The notes beneath the pieces were generated by a model. It saw only the letters and a program-made list of their open reading frames with translations, searched no databases and was not told the origin of the DNA. A program made the translations under genes and the position numbers. Below, piece after piece: positions 45,422-54,637 of a DNA stretch of 64,000 nt (within the stretch, counting starts at the first letter, position 1; each line of letters begins with the position of its first letter). The stretch lies in contig CAWHMD010000001.1 of NCBI GenBank assembly GCA_963830385.1, positions 14,521-78,520 on the forward strand. The letters run 5' to 3'. This DNA comes from Bog-532 sp963830385 (lineage in GTDB: Bacteria > Actinomycetota > Actinomycetes > Streptosporangiales > Streptosporangiaceae).

Positions 45422-46534
45422 ATGCCGGTGAGCACCCAGGCGGTCAACGGCGGGTGGCAGGAACAAACAAAGCCCAGTGCCACCCCGTTGCCGCCCGGTA
45501 TCGCGTCGGTCCTGTCGGTGCTGTCCTCCTCGGCCGTCGTCCTCGACGGCGAGGACCGGGTCCTGCAGGCCAGCGACGCGGCTCGCTCGTTCGGCCTGGT
45601 CGAGGGCGAGCAGCTGATGGCCGGCGAGCTGCTGGCGCTGGCCCGGCAGGTACGCCGGGACGGTGAGATCAGGGAAGGCGAGTTCGACGTCACCGCCGGT
45701 GGCGGTGTCGGCGCCCGGGTGACCAGCTTCGCGGTCCGGGTCGCGCCGCTCGGCGGTGACGTCGGCTGCGAGGGCCTGGTCCTGGTGCTGGCCGAGGACC
45801 AGAGCGAGAGCCGCCGGGTGGAGGAGGTCCGCCGGGACTTCGTCGCGAACGTCAGCCACGAGCTGAAGACCCCGGTCGGGGCGCTGGCGCTGCTGGCCGA
45901 GACGGTCGAGGACGCCGCCGACGACCCCGACGCCGTGCGGCGGTTCGCCGGGCGGATGCGGCAGGAGGCGGCCCGGCTGACCAACCTGGTCCAGGACATC
46001 ATCACGCTGTCCCGCATCCAGGCGGCCGAGCCGGTGCCGGACCCGGTGGCCGTGCGCGTGGACGCGGTGATCGCGGAGGCGCTGGACCGGTGCCGGATGA
46101 AGGCCAACGCCCGCGGGATCGTCCTGGCCGACGTCGGCGACCGTGACCTCGGCGTTCTCGGCGACGAGGACCTGCTGATCACCGCCATCCGCAACCTGCT
46201 GGAGAACGCCGTCGCCTACAGCCCGGAGCGGACCCGGGTGGTGGTCACCACCCGCCGCGACCGGAACCGGGTCGAGATCAGCGTGGAGGACCAGGGGATC
46301 GGCATCCCCGAGCGCGATCTGAAGCGGATCTTCGAACGTTTCTACCGGGTCGATCCGGCCCGCTCGCGTGCCACCGGCGGCACCGGGCTCGGCCTGGCGA
46401 TCGTCAAGCACGTGACGGCGGCGCACGGCGGGACCGTGACCGTCCGGAGCGTGGAAGGCTCGGGCTCCACCTTCACCATCTCGCTGCCGTTGCGGAGTAC
46501 CAATGACAGCTCAGGTTCTGACCAGCACGCCTAG
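45422..46534 (+). CDS. senX3: SenX3-like sensor histidine kinase lacking membrane segments
   Basis: This is a 370-residue histidine kinase. Residues ~25-130 form a PAS-like domain (SSSAVVLDGEDRVLQASDAA). Next comes HisKA with the phosphorylated His at residue 146 in FVANVSHELKTPVGALALL, then an ATPase domain with NLLENAVAYSP, VEDQGIGIPERDL, FERFYRVDPARSRATGGTGLGL. The two N-terminal transmembrane helices of mycobacterial SenX3 are absent: the first 25 residues are hydrophilic, and the frame upstream to 45296 has no membrane segment. The protein should be soluble. ATG 45422 has GAGGGAG upstream. regX3 follows 31 bases later. Confidence 0.88.
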   Translation: MPVSTQAVNGGWQEQTKPSATPLPPGIASVLSVLSSSAVVLDGEDRVLQASDAARSFGLVEGEQLMAGELLALARQVRRDGEIREGEFDVTAGGGVGARVTSFAVRVAPLGGDVGCEGLVLVLAEDQSESRRVEEVRRDFVANVSHELKTPVGALALLAETVEDAADDPDAVRRFAGRMRQEAARLTNLVQDIITLSRIQAAEPVPDPVAVRVDAVIAEALDRCRMKANARGIVLADVGDRDLGVLGDEDLLITAIRNLLENAVAYSPERTRVVVTTRRDRNRVEISVEDQGIGIPERDLKRIFERFYRVDPARSRATGGTGLGLAIVKHVTAAHGGTVTVRSVEGSGSTFTISLPLRSTNDSSGSDQHA

Positions 46535-46565
46535 CGCGCGTGCCAGTTTGTCGGGAGGCACCCCA

Positions 46566-47255
46566 GTGACACGTGTGCTCGTGGTCGAGGACGAGGAATC
46601 GTTCAGCGACGCGATCTCCTACCTGCTGCGGAAGGAGGGGTTCGAGGTCGCCGTCTGCGCCACCGGCCCGGACGCGCTCAGCGCGTTCGACCGCTCCGGC
46701 GCGGACCTCGTGCTGCTCGACCTGATGCTGCCGGGCCTGCCCGGCAGCGAGGTGTGCCGGGCACTCCGGTCGCGGTCGAACGTGCCGGTCATCATGCTGA
46801 CCGCCAAGGACAGCGAGATCGACAAGGTGGTCGGCCTCGAGCTGGGCGCCGACGACTACGTGACCAAGCCGTTCTCGTCCCGCGAGCTGGTGGCCCGGAT
46901 GCGCGCGGTGCTGCGGCGCCGGGGCGAGCCGGACGAGGTGACGGTCTCGGCCATGGAGGCCGGCCCGGTCCGGATGGACGTCGACCGGCACGTGGTGACC
47001 GTGCGCGGCGGGCAGATCCAGCTCCCGCTCAAGGAGTTCGAGCTGCTGCAGGTGCTGCTGCGCAACGCCGACCGGGTGCTGACCCGGATGCAGCTCATCG
47101 ACCGGGTCTGGGGCGCCGACTACGTGGGCGACACCAAGACCCTGGACGTGCACATCAAGCGGCTGCGGGCCAAGATCGAGTCCGACCCGGCCAACCCGCG
47201 GCACATCGTGACCGTCCGCGGGCTGGGCTACAAGTTCGACTCGGCCGCCGTCTGA
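46566..47255 (+). CDS. regX3: Response regulator RegX3 (OmpR/PhoB type)
   Basis: This 229-residue phosphate-type response regulator has a receiver domain with acidic pocket VVEDEESF, phosphorylated Asp52 in LVLLDLMLPGLPG, VIMLTAKDSE and DDYVTKPFSSREL. The C-terminal winged helix contains LPLKEFELLQVLLRNADRVL and TLDVHIKRLRAKIE. GTG 46566 with GGGAGG upstream is preferred; the frame is open back to 46503. Partner of the adjacent kinase. Confidence 0.95.
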   Translation: MTRVLVVEDEESFSDAISYLLRKEGFEVAVCATGPDALSAFDRSGADLVLLDLMLPGLPGSEVCRALRSRSNVPVIMLTAKDSEIDKVVGLELGADDYVTKPFSSRELVARMRAVLRRRGEPDEVTVSAMEAGPVRMDVDRHVVTVRGGQIQLPLKEFELLQVLLRNADRVLTRMQLIDRVWGADYVGDTKTLDVHIKRLRAKIESDPANPRHIVTVRGLGYKFDSAAV

Positions 47256-47276
47256 CGGCCGCTTGACGGCCCGGCG

Positions 47277-47924
47277 TCAGGGCGTGGTGCTCGGGGTCGG
47301 CGTCGCGGTCGCCGTCCCCGACGAGGACGCGCCCGGCGTGGCGGTGCCCGCTGAGCTGCTGGCCCCCGGCTTGGCGGTCTTGGTGGGACTCGGCAGCGGC
47401 GCGGGCGGCGAGTAGGTCGAGTAGAACGTGGTCCGGTTCTCGACCGGCACGCTCAGCTCCACCGATCCCGAGTTCTGGAAGGTGAGCAGGACCGTCACCG
47501 TCTGGCCGCCGGTCAGCGCCGCGCTCAGGTTGCGCAGCACGACCTTGGGCTTGGGGCCCTCCAGGTCGGCCGAGCCGTTGCCCGGCACCGGGATCGAGCC
47601 GCCGGCCAGCTCGACCGACTTGGCGGTGCCGGTCGCGTCCACGCTGATCAGCTTGTCAGCGCTGTCGCCGCCGTTGTACACGCTCAGGAACATGCTGGCC
47701 GAGGCGCCCTTGGCCAGCGACTGGCTGTCCTGGGCGCCCAGGATGAAGGCGTCGGAGACGGTCAGCGCGTCGGCGGTCCCGTAGGCGCCGTTGGCGGCGG
47801 GGTGGAAGTCGAGCACCGGGGAGTTGTTCCCGGCTTCGCATCCGGCGAGGACGGGAACGACCAGAGCGACACCGCCGATCATCAGACGGCGCAGCAGTTT
47901 GCTGCCGTGGCGGCTGCGGATCAC
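47277..47924 (-). CDS. Secreted lipoprotein
   Basis: This 215-residue lipoprotein has RRLMIGGVALVVPVLAGCEAG at the N-terminus; LAGC is a clear lipobox. The mature domain (~25-165) looks like a beta-sandwich (SASMFLSVYNGGDSADKLIS, GGQTVTVLLTFQNSGSVELS), resembling actinobacterial copper-chaperone/DUF461-type lipoproteins, though no metal ligands stand out. The last ~45 residues are a Thr/Ser/Pro/Ala tail. It is convergent with regX3. Confidence 0.8.
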   Translation of the reverse strand: MIRSRHGSKLLRRLMIGGVALVVPVLAGCEAGNNSPVLDFHPAANGAYGTADALTVSDAFILGAQDSQSLAKGASASMFLSVYNGGDSADKLISVDATGTAKSVELAGGSIPVPGNGSADLEGPKPKVVLRNLSAALTGGQTVTVLLTFQNSGSVELSVPVENRTTFYSTYSPPAPLPSPTKTAKPGASSSAGTATPGASSSGTATATPTPSTTP

Positions 47925-48050
47925 GGGCCGGCCTCCTCAAGGCTCAGGACAGTAAGGCTCAGGACGGGCAGTACTACGGGACGTCGAAATCGTAGCGATC
48001 CCGGGCCCGGCCCCGTCCACCAGGGCGGCGAAAATCTTTGCGGCGGCCGG

Positions 48051-48809
48051 TCAGGTCGGGGTCGGCACCACCGAGGCGGCCGAGCCGGGCTCCGGCGAGG
48101 CGCTCTGGCCGGTGATCCCCAGCCTGCGGAGCCGGCCCTCGAGCTGGAACTGGCCGGCCACCAGGTGCCGCTGGATGGTGGTGGTGGCGTCCGCCTGGAC
48201 CAGCACGATCGTCAGCCCGGCAGGATGGTACGCGGCGCCGAGCACGCCGGTGGCGTCTCTGACCGCCACGGCCGTGCCCAGCCCGGCCGTCCGGGTCAGC
48301 GCCGTGACGTCGGTCATGCCGTCGGCCGTGCCGACGAAGTACACCCGCTTGACCCCGGCCCGCGCGGCCTGGGCGCTGACCTGCTGCACGGCCCGCTGGC
48401 AGCCGCAGCCGGACGGCACCAGCACCAGCAGCGCCCGGACCAGCCCGCGCACCGCGGTGGCCTTGCCGTCCACGTAGACCGTGCCCTCGGGCAGGCTGGC
48501 CACCGGGCTGGGGACCGCGCTGGCGGAGCGGGACAGCGTGGGCGCGGCCGCCGGGCTGATGCTGAACACCGACAGCAGCGTCCCGGCCAGCATCGACAGC
48601 GCGACACAGCTGGCGATCAGCGGCAGGATCGCGCCGTGCTGGCGCAGCGGGCCGAGCAGCCGGTGCCAGCGCGCACGGCGCCGCCGCGCCCGCTGCTCGC
48701 GGTGGTACGCGATCACGTCGCGGGCGAGCTCCCGGGCGTCGTCCGGGATGTCGACACCGACCGGGGGCAGGCCGCCTTCGTCGCGCCCGGGTTCTCCGCC
48801 AGGGTTCAC
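48051..48809 (-). CDS. Membrane-anchored protein with thioredoxin-like external domain
   Basis: This is a 252-residue protein. A cytosolic basic segment (YHREQRARRRRARWHRLL) precedes one transmembrane helix (ILPLIASCVALSMLAGTLLSVF). The outer part contains RALLVLVPSGCGCQRAVQQV, where the GCGC cysteines sit like a thioredoxin-fold active site, then VKRVYFVGTADGMTDV and TIVLVQADATTTIQRHLVAG. Redox function is only suggested by this layout. Start GTG 48809. Probably same transcriptional direction as the lipoprotein gene. Confidence 0.7.
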   Translation of the reverse strand: MNPGGEPGRDEGGLPPVGVDIPDDARELARDVIAYHREQRARRRRARWHRLLGPLRQHGAILPLIASCVALSMLAGTLLSVFSISPAAAPTLSRSASAVPSPVASLPEGTVYVDGKATAVRGLVRALLVLVPSGCGCQRAVQQVSAQAARAGVKRVYFVGTADGMTDVTALTRTAGLGTAVAVRDATGVLGAAYHPAGLTIVLVQADATTTIQRHLVAGQFQLEGRLRRLGITGQSASPEPGSAASVVPTPT

Positions 48810-49031
48810 ACGCTTGCACCTCTCCGGCGTGGGTCTCCCACGTCACTACTAGTATGGAACTAAATAGCCTGTCCGGCTCACGGACGTTGCCCATTTGGGC
48901 GGATACCAGTTGTTGCCGGCCGGTGACGCGCTGCTAATAGCGATGTAACACCGGCGACCCACGGCCTGCCGTTAGGCAATTCCGGCCTGCCGAAATTGTC
49001 CTGGTGACCTGGCCTTATAGGGTAAAGGCCA

Positions 49032-49061
49032 TTCAATCGCACCCCGCCGACGTGGTAAGAT
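49032..49061 (+). promoter_or_regulatory. Candidate carD promoter
   Basis: TTCAAT (49032-49037) and TAAGAT (49056-49061) are separated by 18 bases and lie about 30 bases before the carD start. The TAnnnT -10 is typical for actinobacterial vegetative promoters, but the -35 match is weak. Confidence 0.35.
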
Positions 49062-49090
49062 AGCCTTCAGCGGAAGGGGTACTTGCCACT

Positions 49091-49594
49091 ATGTCTTTCA
49101 AGGTCGGCGATACCGTCGTCTACCCCCATCATGGGGCTGCTCGCATCGAAGCGGTCGAGACTCGCACGATCAAGGGCGAGGATAAGACCTACCTGGTCCT
49201 CAAGGTCGACAAGGGTGACCTGACCGTACGCGTCCCCGCAGACAATACGGAGCTCGTCGGCGTTCGTGACGTCGTTGGCCAGGAAGGGCTGGAGCGGGTG
49301 CTGGAGGTGCTGCGCGCGCCGCACACCGAGGAGCCCACCAACTGGTCGCGCCGTTACAAGGCCAACCTGGAGAAACTCGCCTCCGGCGATGTCAACAAGG
49401 TGGCCGAGGTCGTACGTGATCTCTGGCGCAGGGACAAGGAGCGTGGCCTGTCGGCCGGCGAGAAGCGCATGCTCGCCAAGGCGCGGCAGATCCTGGTCAG
49501 CGAGCTCGCCCTCGCCGAGAAGACCAACGAGGACAAGGCCGAGGCGCTGCTGGACGAGATTCTCGCCTCCGGCCCGCCGCAGACGGTGCCGTAG
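49091..49594 (+). CDS. carD: CarD-family RNA polymerase-binding regulator
   Basis: CarD binds the RNA polymerase beta subunit and stabilises open promoter complexes, acting on rRNA and many housekeeping promoters. The N-terminal RNAP-interacting domain is MSFKVGDTVVYPHHGAARIE through YLVLKVDKGDLTVRVPADN, and the C-terminal helical DNA-binding domain includes TNWSRRYKANLEKLASGDV and LSAGEKRMLAKARQILVSEL. It has 167 residues. A perfect terminator follows. Confidence 0.96.
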   Translation: MSFKVGDTVVYPHHGAARIEAVETRTIKGEDKTYLVLKVDKGDLTVRVPADNTELVGVRDVVGQEGLERVLEVLRAPHTEEPTNWSRRYKANLEKLASGDVNKVAEVVRDLWRRDKERGLSAGEKRMLAKARQILVSELALAEKTNEDKAEALLDEILASGPPQTVP

Positions 49595-49650
49595 CGCTCT
49601 GCCAGCCGCCAGCCGGGTGTTACGACCTGGATTACGGCCAGCGGGACTCA

Positions 49651-49691
49651 TCAGCCCCGGGACCCAGCGGGTCCCGGGGCTGAGTCTTTTC
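49651..49691 (+). terminator. Intrinsic terminator after carD
   Basis: TCAGCCCCGGGACCC and GGGTCCCGGGGCTGA make a perfect 15-pair stem with a 3-base loop (AGC), followed by GTCTTTT. It separates carD from ispF, where ispD normally stands. Confidence 0.88.
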
Positions 49692-49772
49692 CGGCTGCCA
49701 TAATTGCGTCGGCTTGTACCGGCGCATTCATGTGCCCATGCGGCGGCTTTGTCAATTCTCGATCGGACGTTA

Positions 49773-50282
49773 ATGACTGAATCAGGATCGGGCCGTGAGT
49801 TGCCCGGGGTGCCCCGGGTAGGGGTCGGCACCGACGTGCATCCGTTCGGGGTCGATCGGACGCTGCACCTGGCCGGCCTGACCTGGCCGGGGGAGCCCGG
49901 TCTGACCGGCCACTCCGATGGTGACGTGGCCGCGCACGCCGTCTGCGACGCCCTGCTGTCGGCGGCGGGCCTGGGGGACCTGGGAGCCCAGTTCGGCACG
50001 TCCCGGCCAGAATGGGCCGGCGCGCGCGGCATGGCGCTCCTCCAGGAGACGCTGCGGCTGGTGACCGAGGCGGGCTATGCCGTCGGCAACGTGTCCGTCC
50101 AGGTGATCGGCAACCGCCCCAAGATCGCCCCGCGCCGCGCGGAGGCCGAGAAGGTGCTGTCCGAGGCGCTGTCCGGCGCCCCGGTCAGCCTGTCCGGCAC
50201 GACCACCGACGGCCTCGGCCTGACCGGCCGCGGCGAGGGCATAGCGGCGATCGCCACCGCGCTGATCGTCCGCGTCCGCTAG
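49773..50282 (+). CDS. ispF: 2-C-methyl-D-erythritol 2,4-cyclodiphosphate synthase
   Basis: This is the fifth enzyme of the MEP isoprenoid pathway. Zinc ligands lie in GVGTDVHPFG and the region HSDGDVAAHAVCDALLSAAG; SVQVIGNRPKIAPRR and GTTTDGLGLTGRGEGIAA complete the family pattern. It has 169 residues from ATG 49773. ispD, which usually precedes or is fused to ispF, is not in the gap after carD. Confidence 0.95.
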   Translation: MTESGSGRELPGVPRVGVGTDVHPFGVDRTLHLAGLTWPGEPGLTGHSDGDVAAHAVCDALLSAAGLGDLGAQFGTSRPEWAGARGMALLQETLRLVTEAGYAVGNVSVQVIGNRPKIAPRRAEAEKVLSEALSGAPVSLSGTTTDGLGLTGRGEGIAAIATALIVRVR

Positions 50283-50371
50283 CGACTCTGTGCCGGCCGG
50301 GATGCCCCTGTGAGCCCAGGTGGCGGCTGAACCGGGTCGTCCCGGTCCGCCGCCGCGCACGGTGGTGGCCG

Positions 50372-51799
50372 TTACCCCTTCGCGGGCGTCGGGGTGCTGC
50401 GAACACGCTCGAAGTGAGCCGGCTGCCCGGACGGGGTCTGGGTCTCCTCGGCGGCGTCCTGGCCATGGTGGTCATCGTGGGACAGTTCGGCTTCGCCGAC
50501 CGGCACCTCCGCGGCGGCCGCGGGCGGCTCGCCGCGGGCACCCCGGTCAGCCACGTCGTCGGCGGCGGGGGCGACATCGGCCGGGACCGGGGCGCCCAGC
50601 AGGGTGGGCATCCGGGGTGTCCCCTCGTCAGCGTCCTGCTCGGTCACGGCCGGGAACCCGTAAGCGGGCGTGTCATCTTCTGCGGGCTCCCAGGTCCCTG
50701 TGGCGGCCGCGGTCCCGTCGGCGTGCTCGGTGGGAGACGGCTCCTCGGCCTCGAACGGCCACTCGGGCTGGTGGGCCGGCTCAGCGTCGGCCGCTGCCGG
50801 CTCAGCCTTGGTCACTGCCGGCCGGGCGTCGGCCGCTGCTGGCTCACCGTCGGCCGTTGCCGGCTCAGCCTCGGTTTCTGCCGCGGCCTGCGCGGTGTCC
50901 GGAGCTTGCGCGGTGTCCGGGGCGCGTGGGGCAGCCGTGGCCTGTGGGGCGTTCTCAGCGTGCGGGGCGTACCCGGCTTGTGCGGTGTCCCCGTCCGGCG
51001 CGGGATCCCTGGGCTGCGCACCCCCCTCGGACTCCGCAGCGTCTCCGGCGTGCGCGGCCACCTTCTCCTGCGGGCCGTCTCCCGATTGCCCGGTGTCCCC
51101 GGCCTGCCCGGTGTCCCCGGCGTGCCCGGCCTGCCCGGCGTCCCCAGCGTCCCCAGCCACCTGGGACTCTGCAGGCTTGTGGGACTCTGCAGCCCCGGTA
51201 ACGTTTTCAGGGTTTTCCGTTGCTGGGCGCTGGCCGAAACCGACGTCGGACAGGCCGCCGGTCCTAGCCAGGTCCGCGGCGGGCAGCGCCCGGGTCGCCT
51301 GGGGGGCCGCCAGCGCCAGCTGGGGGTCCGGGGACGGCCCGCCGGCCGGCTCTGGTGCGGCGTCCCGGCTGGTCCTGGAGTGCTGCAGCGTCGAGACCCA
51401 CAGGCTGAAGGCCAGCAGGATCAGCGCCCACGGCAGGGCCCAGACGGTGCCGTCCAGGGTCCGGCGCGGGAGCCGCAGGCCCGCCGCGTGGTACACATCC
51501 GCCGCGCCGATCAGGGCGCCGGTGACCAGCACCGACAGCCACGCGAAGAGTCTGGTCCACCAGCGCACCCCACGCAGCATCAGCGCGCACCCGCAGGTGA
51601 CCAGGAAGACGGCATCGAGGATGCCCGGGTAGATCCGCACCAGGTAATTCGCGACCCCGGCGTCGCGGGCGATGTCGCGCACCGGGTTGTAGGACAGCGC
51701 GAAGGCGGCCGCGATGACGGCCAGGATCACGATGGCCACGGCGATGTGCCCGAGCAGGCGGCCGACGTTCCGGCGCCGGGGGGCGGGCCGCTCGCTCAT
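50372..51799 (-). CDS. DUF2637 membrane protein with long repetitive acidic tail
   Basis: This is a 475-residue protein. The first ~150 residues have four hydrophobic helices (LLGHIAVAIVILAVIAAAFA; ILDAVFLVTCGCALML; RLFAWLSVLVTGALIGAAD; WALPWALILLAFSLWV), a DUF2637-type layout. The remaining ~320 residues are Ala/Glu/Asp/Gly/Pro-rich. They include a repetitive GDAGDAGQAGHAGDTGQAGD stretch and EPAAADARPA/EPAAADAEPA units, consistent with slippage expansion. The tail is probably disordered and cytosolic. The exact role is unknown; opposite-strand frames through the repeats are shadows. Confidence 0.72.
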   Translation of the reverse strand: MSERPAPRRRNVGRLLGHIAVAIVILAVIAAAFALSYNPVRDIARDAGVANYLVRIYPGILDAVFLVTCGCALMLRGVRWWTRLFAWLSVLVTGALIGAADVYHAAGLRLPRRTLDGTVWALPWALILLAFSLWVSTLQHSRTSRDAAPEPAGGPSPDPQLALAAPQATRALPAADLARTGGLSDVGFGQRPATENPENVTGAAESHKPAESQVAGDAGDAGQAGHAGDTGQAGDTGQSGDGPQEKVAAHAGDAAESEGGAQPRDPAPDGDTAQAGYAPHAENAPQATAAPRAPDTAQAPDTAQAAAETEAEPATADGEPAAADARPAVTKAEPAAADAEPAHQPEWPFEAEEPSPTEHADGTAAATGTWEPAEDDTPAYGFPAVTEQDADEGTPRMPTLLGAPVPADVAPAADDVADRGARGEPPAAAAEVPVGEAELSHDDHHGQDAAEETQTPSGQPAHFERVRSTPTPAKG

Positions 51800-52018
51800 C
51801 GGGGGAAGCCGTTCATGGCAGAATCCCGCGTCCTTCCTTCGCCGGTCACAGAAGTGTCGGCTGATAAAGGCGGCAATTCGCGGTATTCCCGCGAAGATCA
51901 GCAAAGATCCTACGCATATTGGGCTCCCGGCACCCGCCGCCGCGCCCGGTTGCGGCGCCCGATCGCGCGCTGGTAAAGCCTGCGCGTTGGGGTCGTACAA
52001 TCCCGTAGCCTGGGCAGC

Positions 52019-53424
<1,406 letters not shown>

Positions 53425-53428
<4 letters not shown>

Positions 53429-54456
53429 GCGCACGCCGTTCGGGTTCGGGCAGTTCGCGCTCCTCGGCCGGCCGCCCGGACAAGAGCACCCACGCCAAGT
53501 CGGGCAAGCCCCGTCCGGGCACTGGCGGGTACGGGCGCAAGGGCCTGGAGGGCAAGGGCCCCACGCCGCCCGCCTACCTGCGCCCGGGCCACCCGGCCCA
53601 GCGCAAGGCGTCGGCCAGCGCGCGGGCCGCGGGCCGGGACGCCGACGGCGTCCGCGACGGCGGGCGGCCCGGTGATGGTGGCCGGCCCGGGGGCGGCGTT
53701 CGCGGCAGCGGTGACGCGCCGGAGATGGTGGCCGGGCGCAACTCGGTGACCGAGGCCCTGCGGGCGTCCGTGCCCGCGGTCGCGCTGTTCGTCGAGCAGC
53801 GCGCCACCGACGACAAGATCCGTGAGGCCGTCCAGCTGGCCGCCGAGGCCGGCATCCCGGTCCGCGAGGCCGGGCACGCCGAGCTGGCCCGGCTGACCGG
53901 CCATGCGGTCCACCAGGGGGTCGCGCTCAGCGTCCGGCCGTATGAGTACCTGCTGCCCGACGAGCTGACCGAGCGCGCCACCGCCCGGGGTGAGCTGCCG
54001 CTCATCGTGGCGTTGGACGGGGTGACCGATCCCCGCAACCTGGGGGCGGTGGCCCGCTCGGTGGGGGCCTTCGGCGGGCACGGGGTGCTGATCCCGACCC
54101 GGCGGACCGCCAGCGTCACCGCCGGCGCGTGGAAGGCCTCGGCGGGCGCGCTGGCCCGCGTCCCGGTCGCCCGCGCCCCCAACCTGGCCCGGGCGCTGGC
54201 CGCCTACCAGGAAGCGGGCGTCTTCGTGGCCGGCCTGGACGGCTCCGGCGACACCCCCGTCGCCGAGTTGCCGGTGGCCGACGCCCCGCTGGCGCTGGTG
54301 GTCGGTTCCGAGGGCCGCGGCCTGTCCCGCCTGGTCGCCGACCGCTGCGACGTCATCGTGCGCATCCCCATCGAGGGCAGCACCGAATCCCTCAACGCCG
54401 GCGTCGCCGCCGGTATCGCCCTGTACGAGGTCGCCCGCCAGCGCGCCTCCCGGTAG
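53425..54456 (+). CDS. rlmB: 23S rRNA (guanosine-2'-O)-methyltransferase RlmB (TrmH family)
   Basis: This is a SPOUT-class methyltransferase with a trefoil knot. The N-terminal ~95 residues are a basic, low-complexity tail (RRSGSGSSRSSAGRP, DGGRPGDGGRPGG). VAGRNSVTEALRASVPAV begins the substrate-binding domain; LIVALDGVTDPRNLGAVARS, LALVVGSEGRGLSRLV and IPIEGSTESLNAGVAAGIAL are the three SPOUT motifs. It has 343 residues. A tRNA gene follows 14 bases after the stop. Confidence 0.93.
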
Positions 54457-54470
54457 CATGGCCGCTGCCC

Positions 54471-54543
54471 GCCGGTGTAGCTCAGTTGGCAGAGCAGCCG
54501 TCTTGTAAACGGCAGGTCAGCGGTTCGAATCCGCTCACCGGCT
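54471..54543 (+). tRNA. tRNA-Thr (anticodon TGT)
   Basis: The acceptor arms GCCGGTG and CACCGGC pair. The D-arm GCTC...GAGC, anticodon stem GCCGT/ACGGC with loop CTTGTAA (anticodon TGT at 54504-54506) and T-arm AGCGG-TTCGAAT-CCGCT are all canonical. It has 73 bases with discriminator T; an exact CCA does not follow. It is the probable integration target of the adjacent element, since a tyrosine integrase remnant starts 95 bases downstream. Confidence 0.97.
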
Positions 54544-54585
54544 CCCAGGTGGACAGAGGTTTATCGAACAGCAGCGTTTGAGGCC

Positions 54586-54606
54586 GTGGAACGGTTCGTG
54601 GAACGG
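54586..54606 (+). repeat. Tandem GTGGAACGG pair (copy 1), likely integrase arm-type site
   Basis: GTGGAACGG (54586-54594) and GTGGAACGG (54598-54606) are separated by TTC. The pair lies between the tRNA-Thr 3' end and the integrase start, where tyrosine recombinases place arm-type sites. Nearly the same pair occurs at 57335 and 62323. Confidence 0.6.
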
Positions 54607-54637
54607 ACTGGCGTCCGATACGGTCTAGCCTGCTGTC

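Noticed and set aside
50012..51976. 654-codon plus-strand frame opposite the DUF2637 gene
   Set aside because: The repetitive Gly/Val/Leu/Arg text mirrors the repeats of the minus-strand tail. The minus strand gives membrane helices and a coherent protein.
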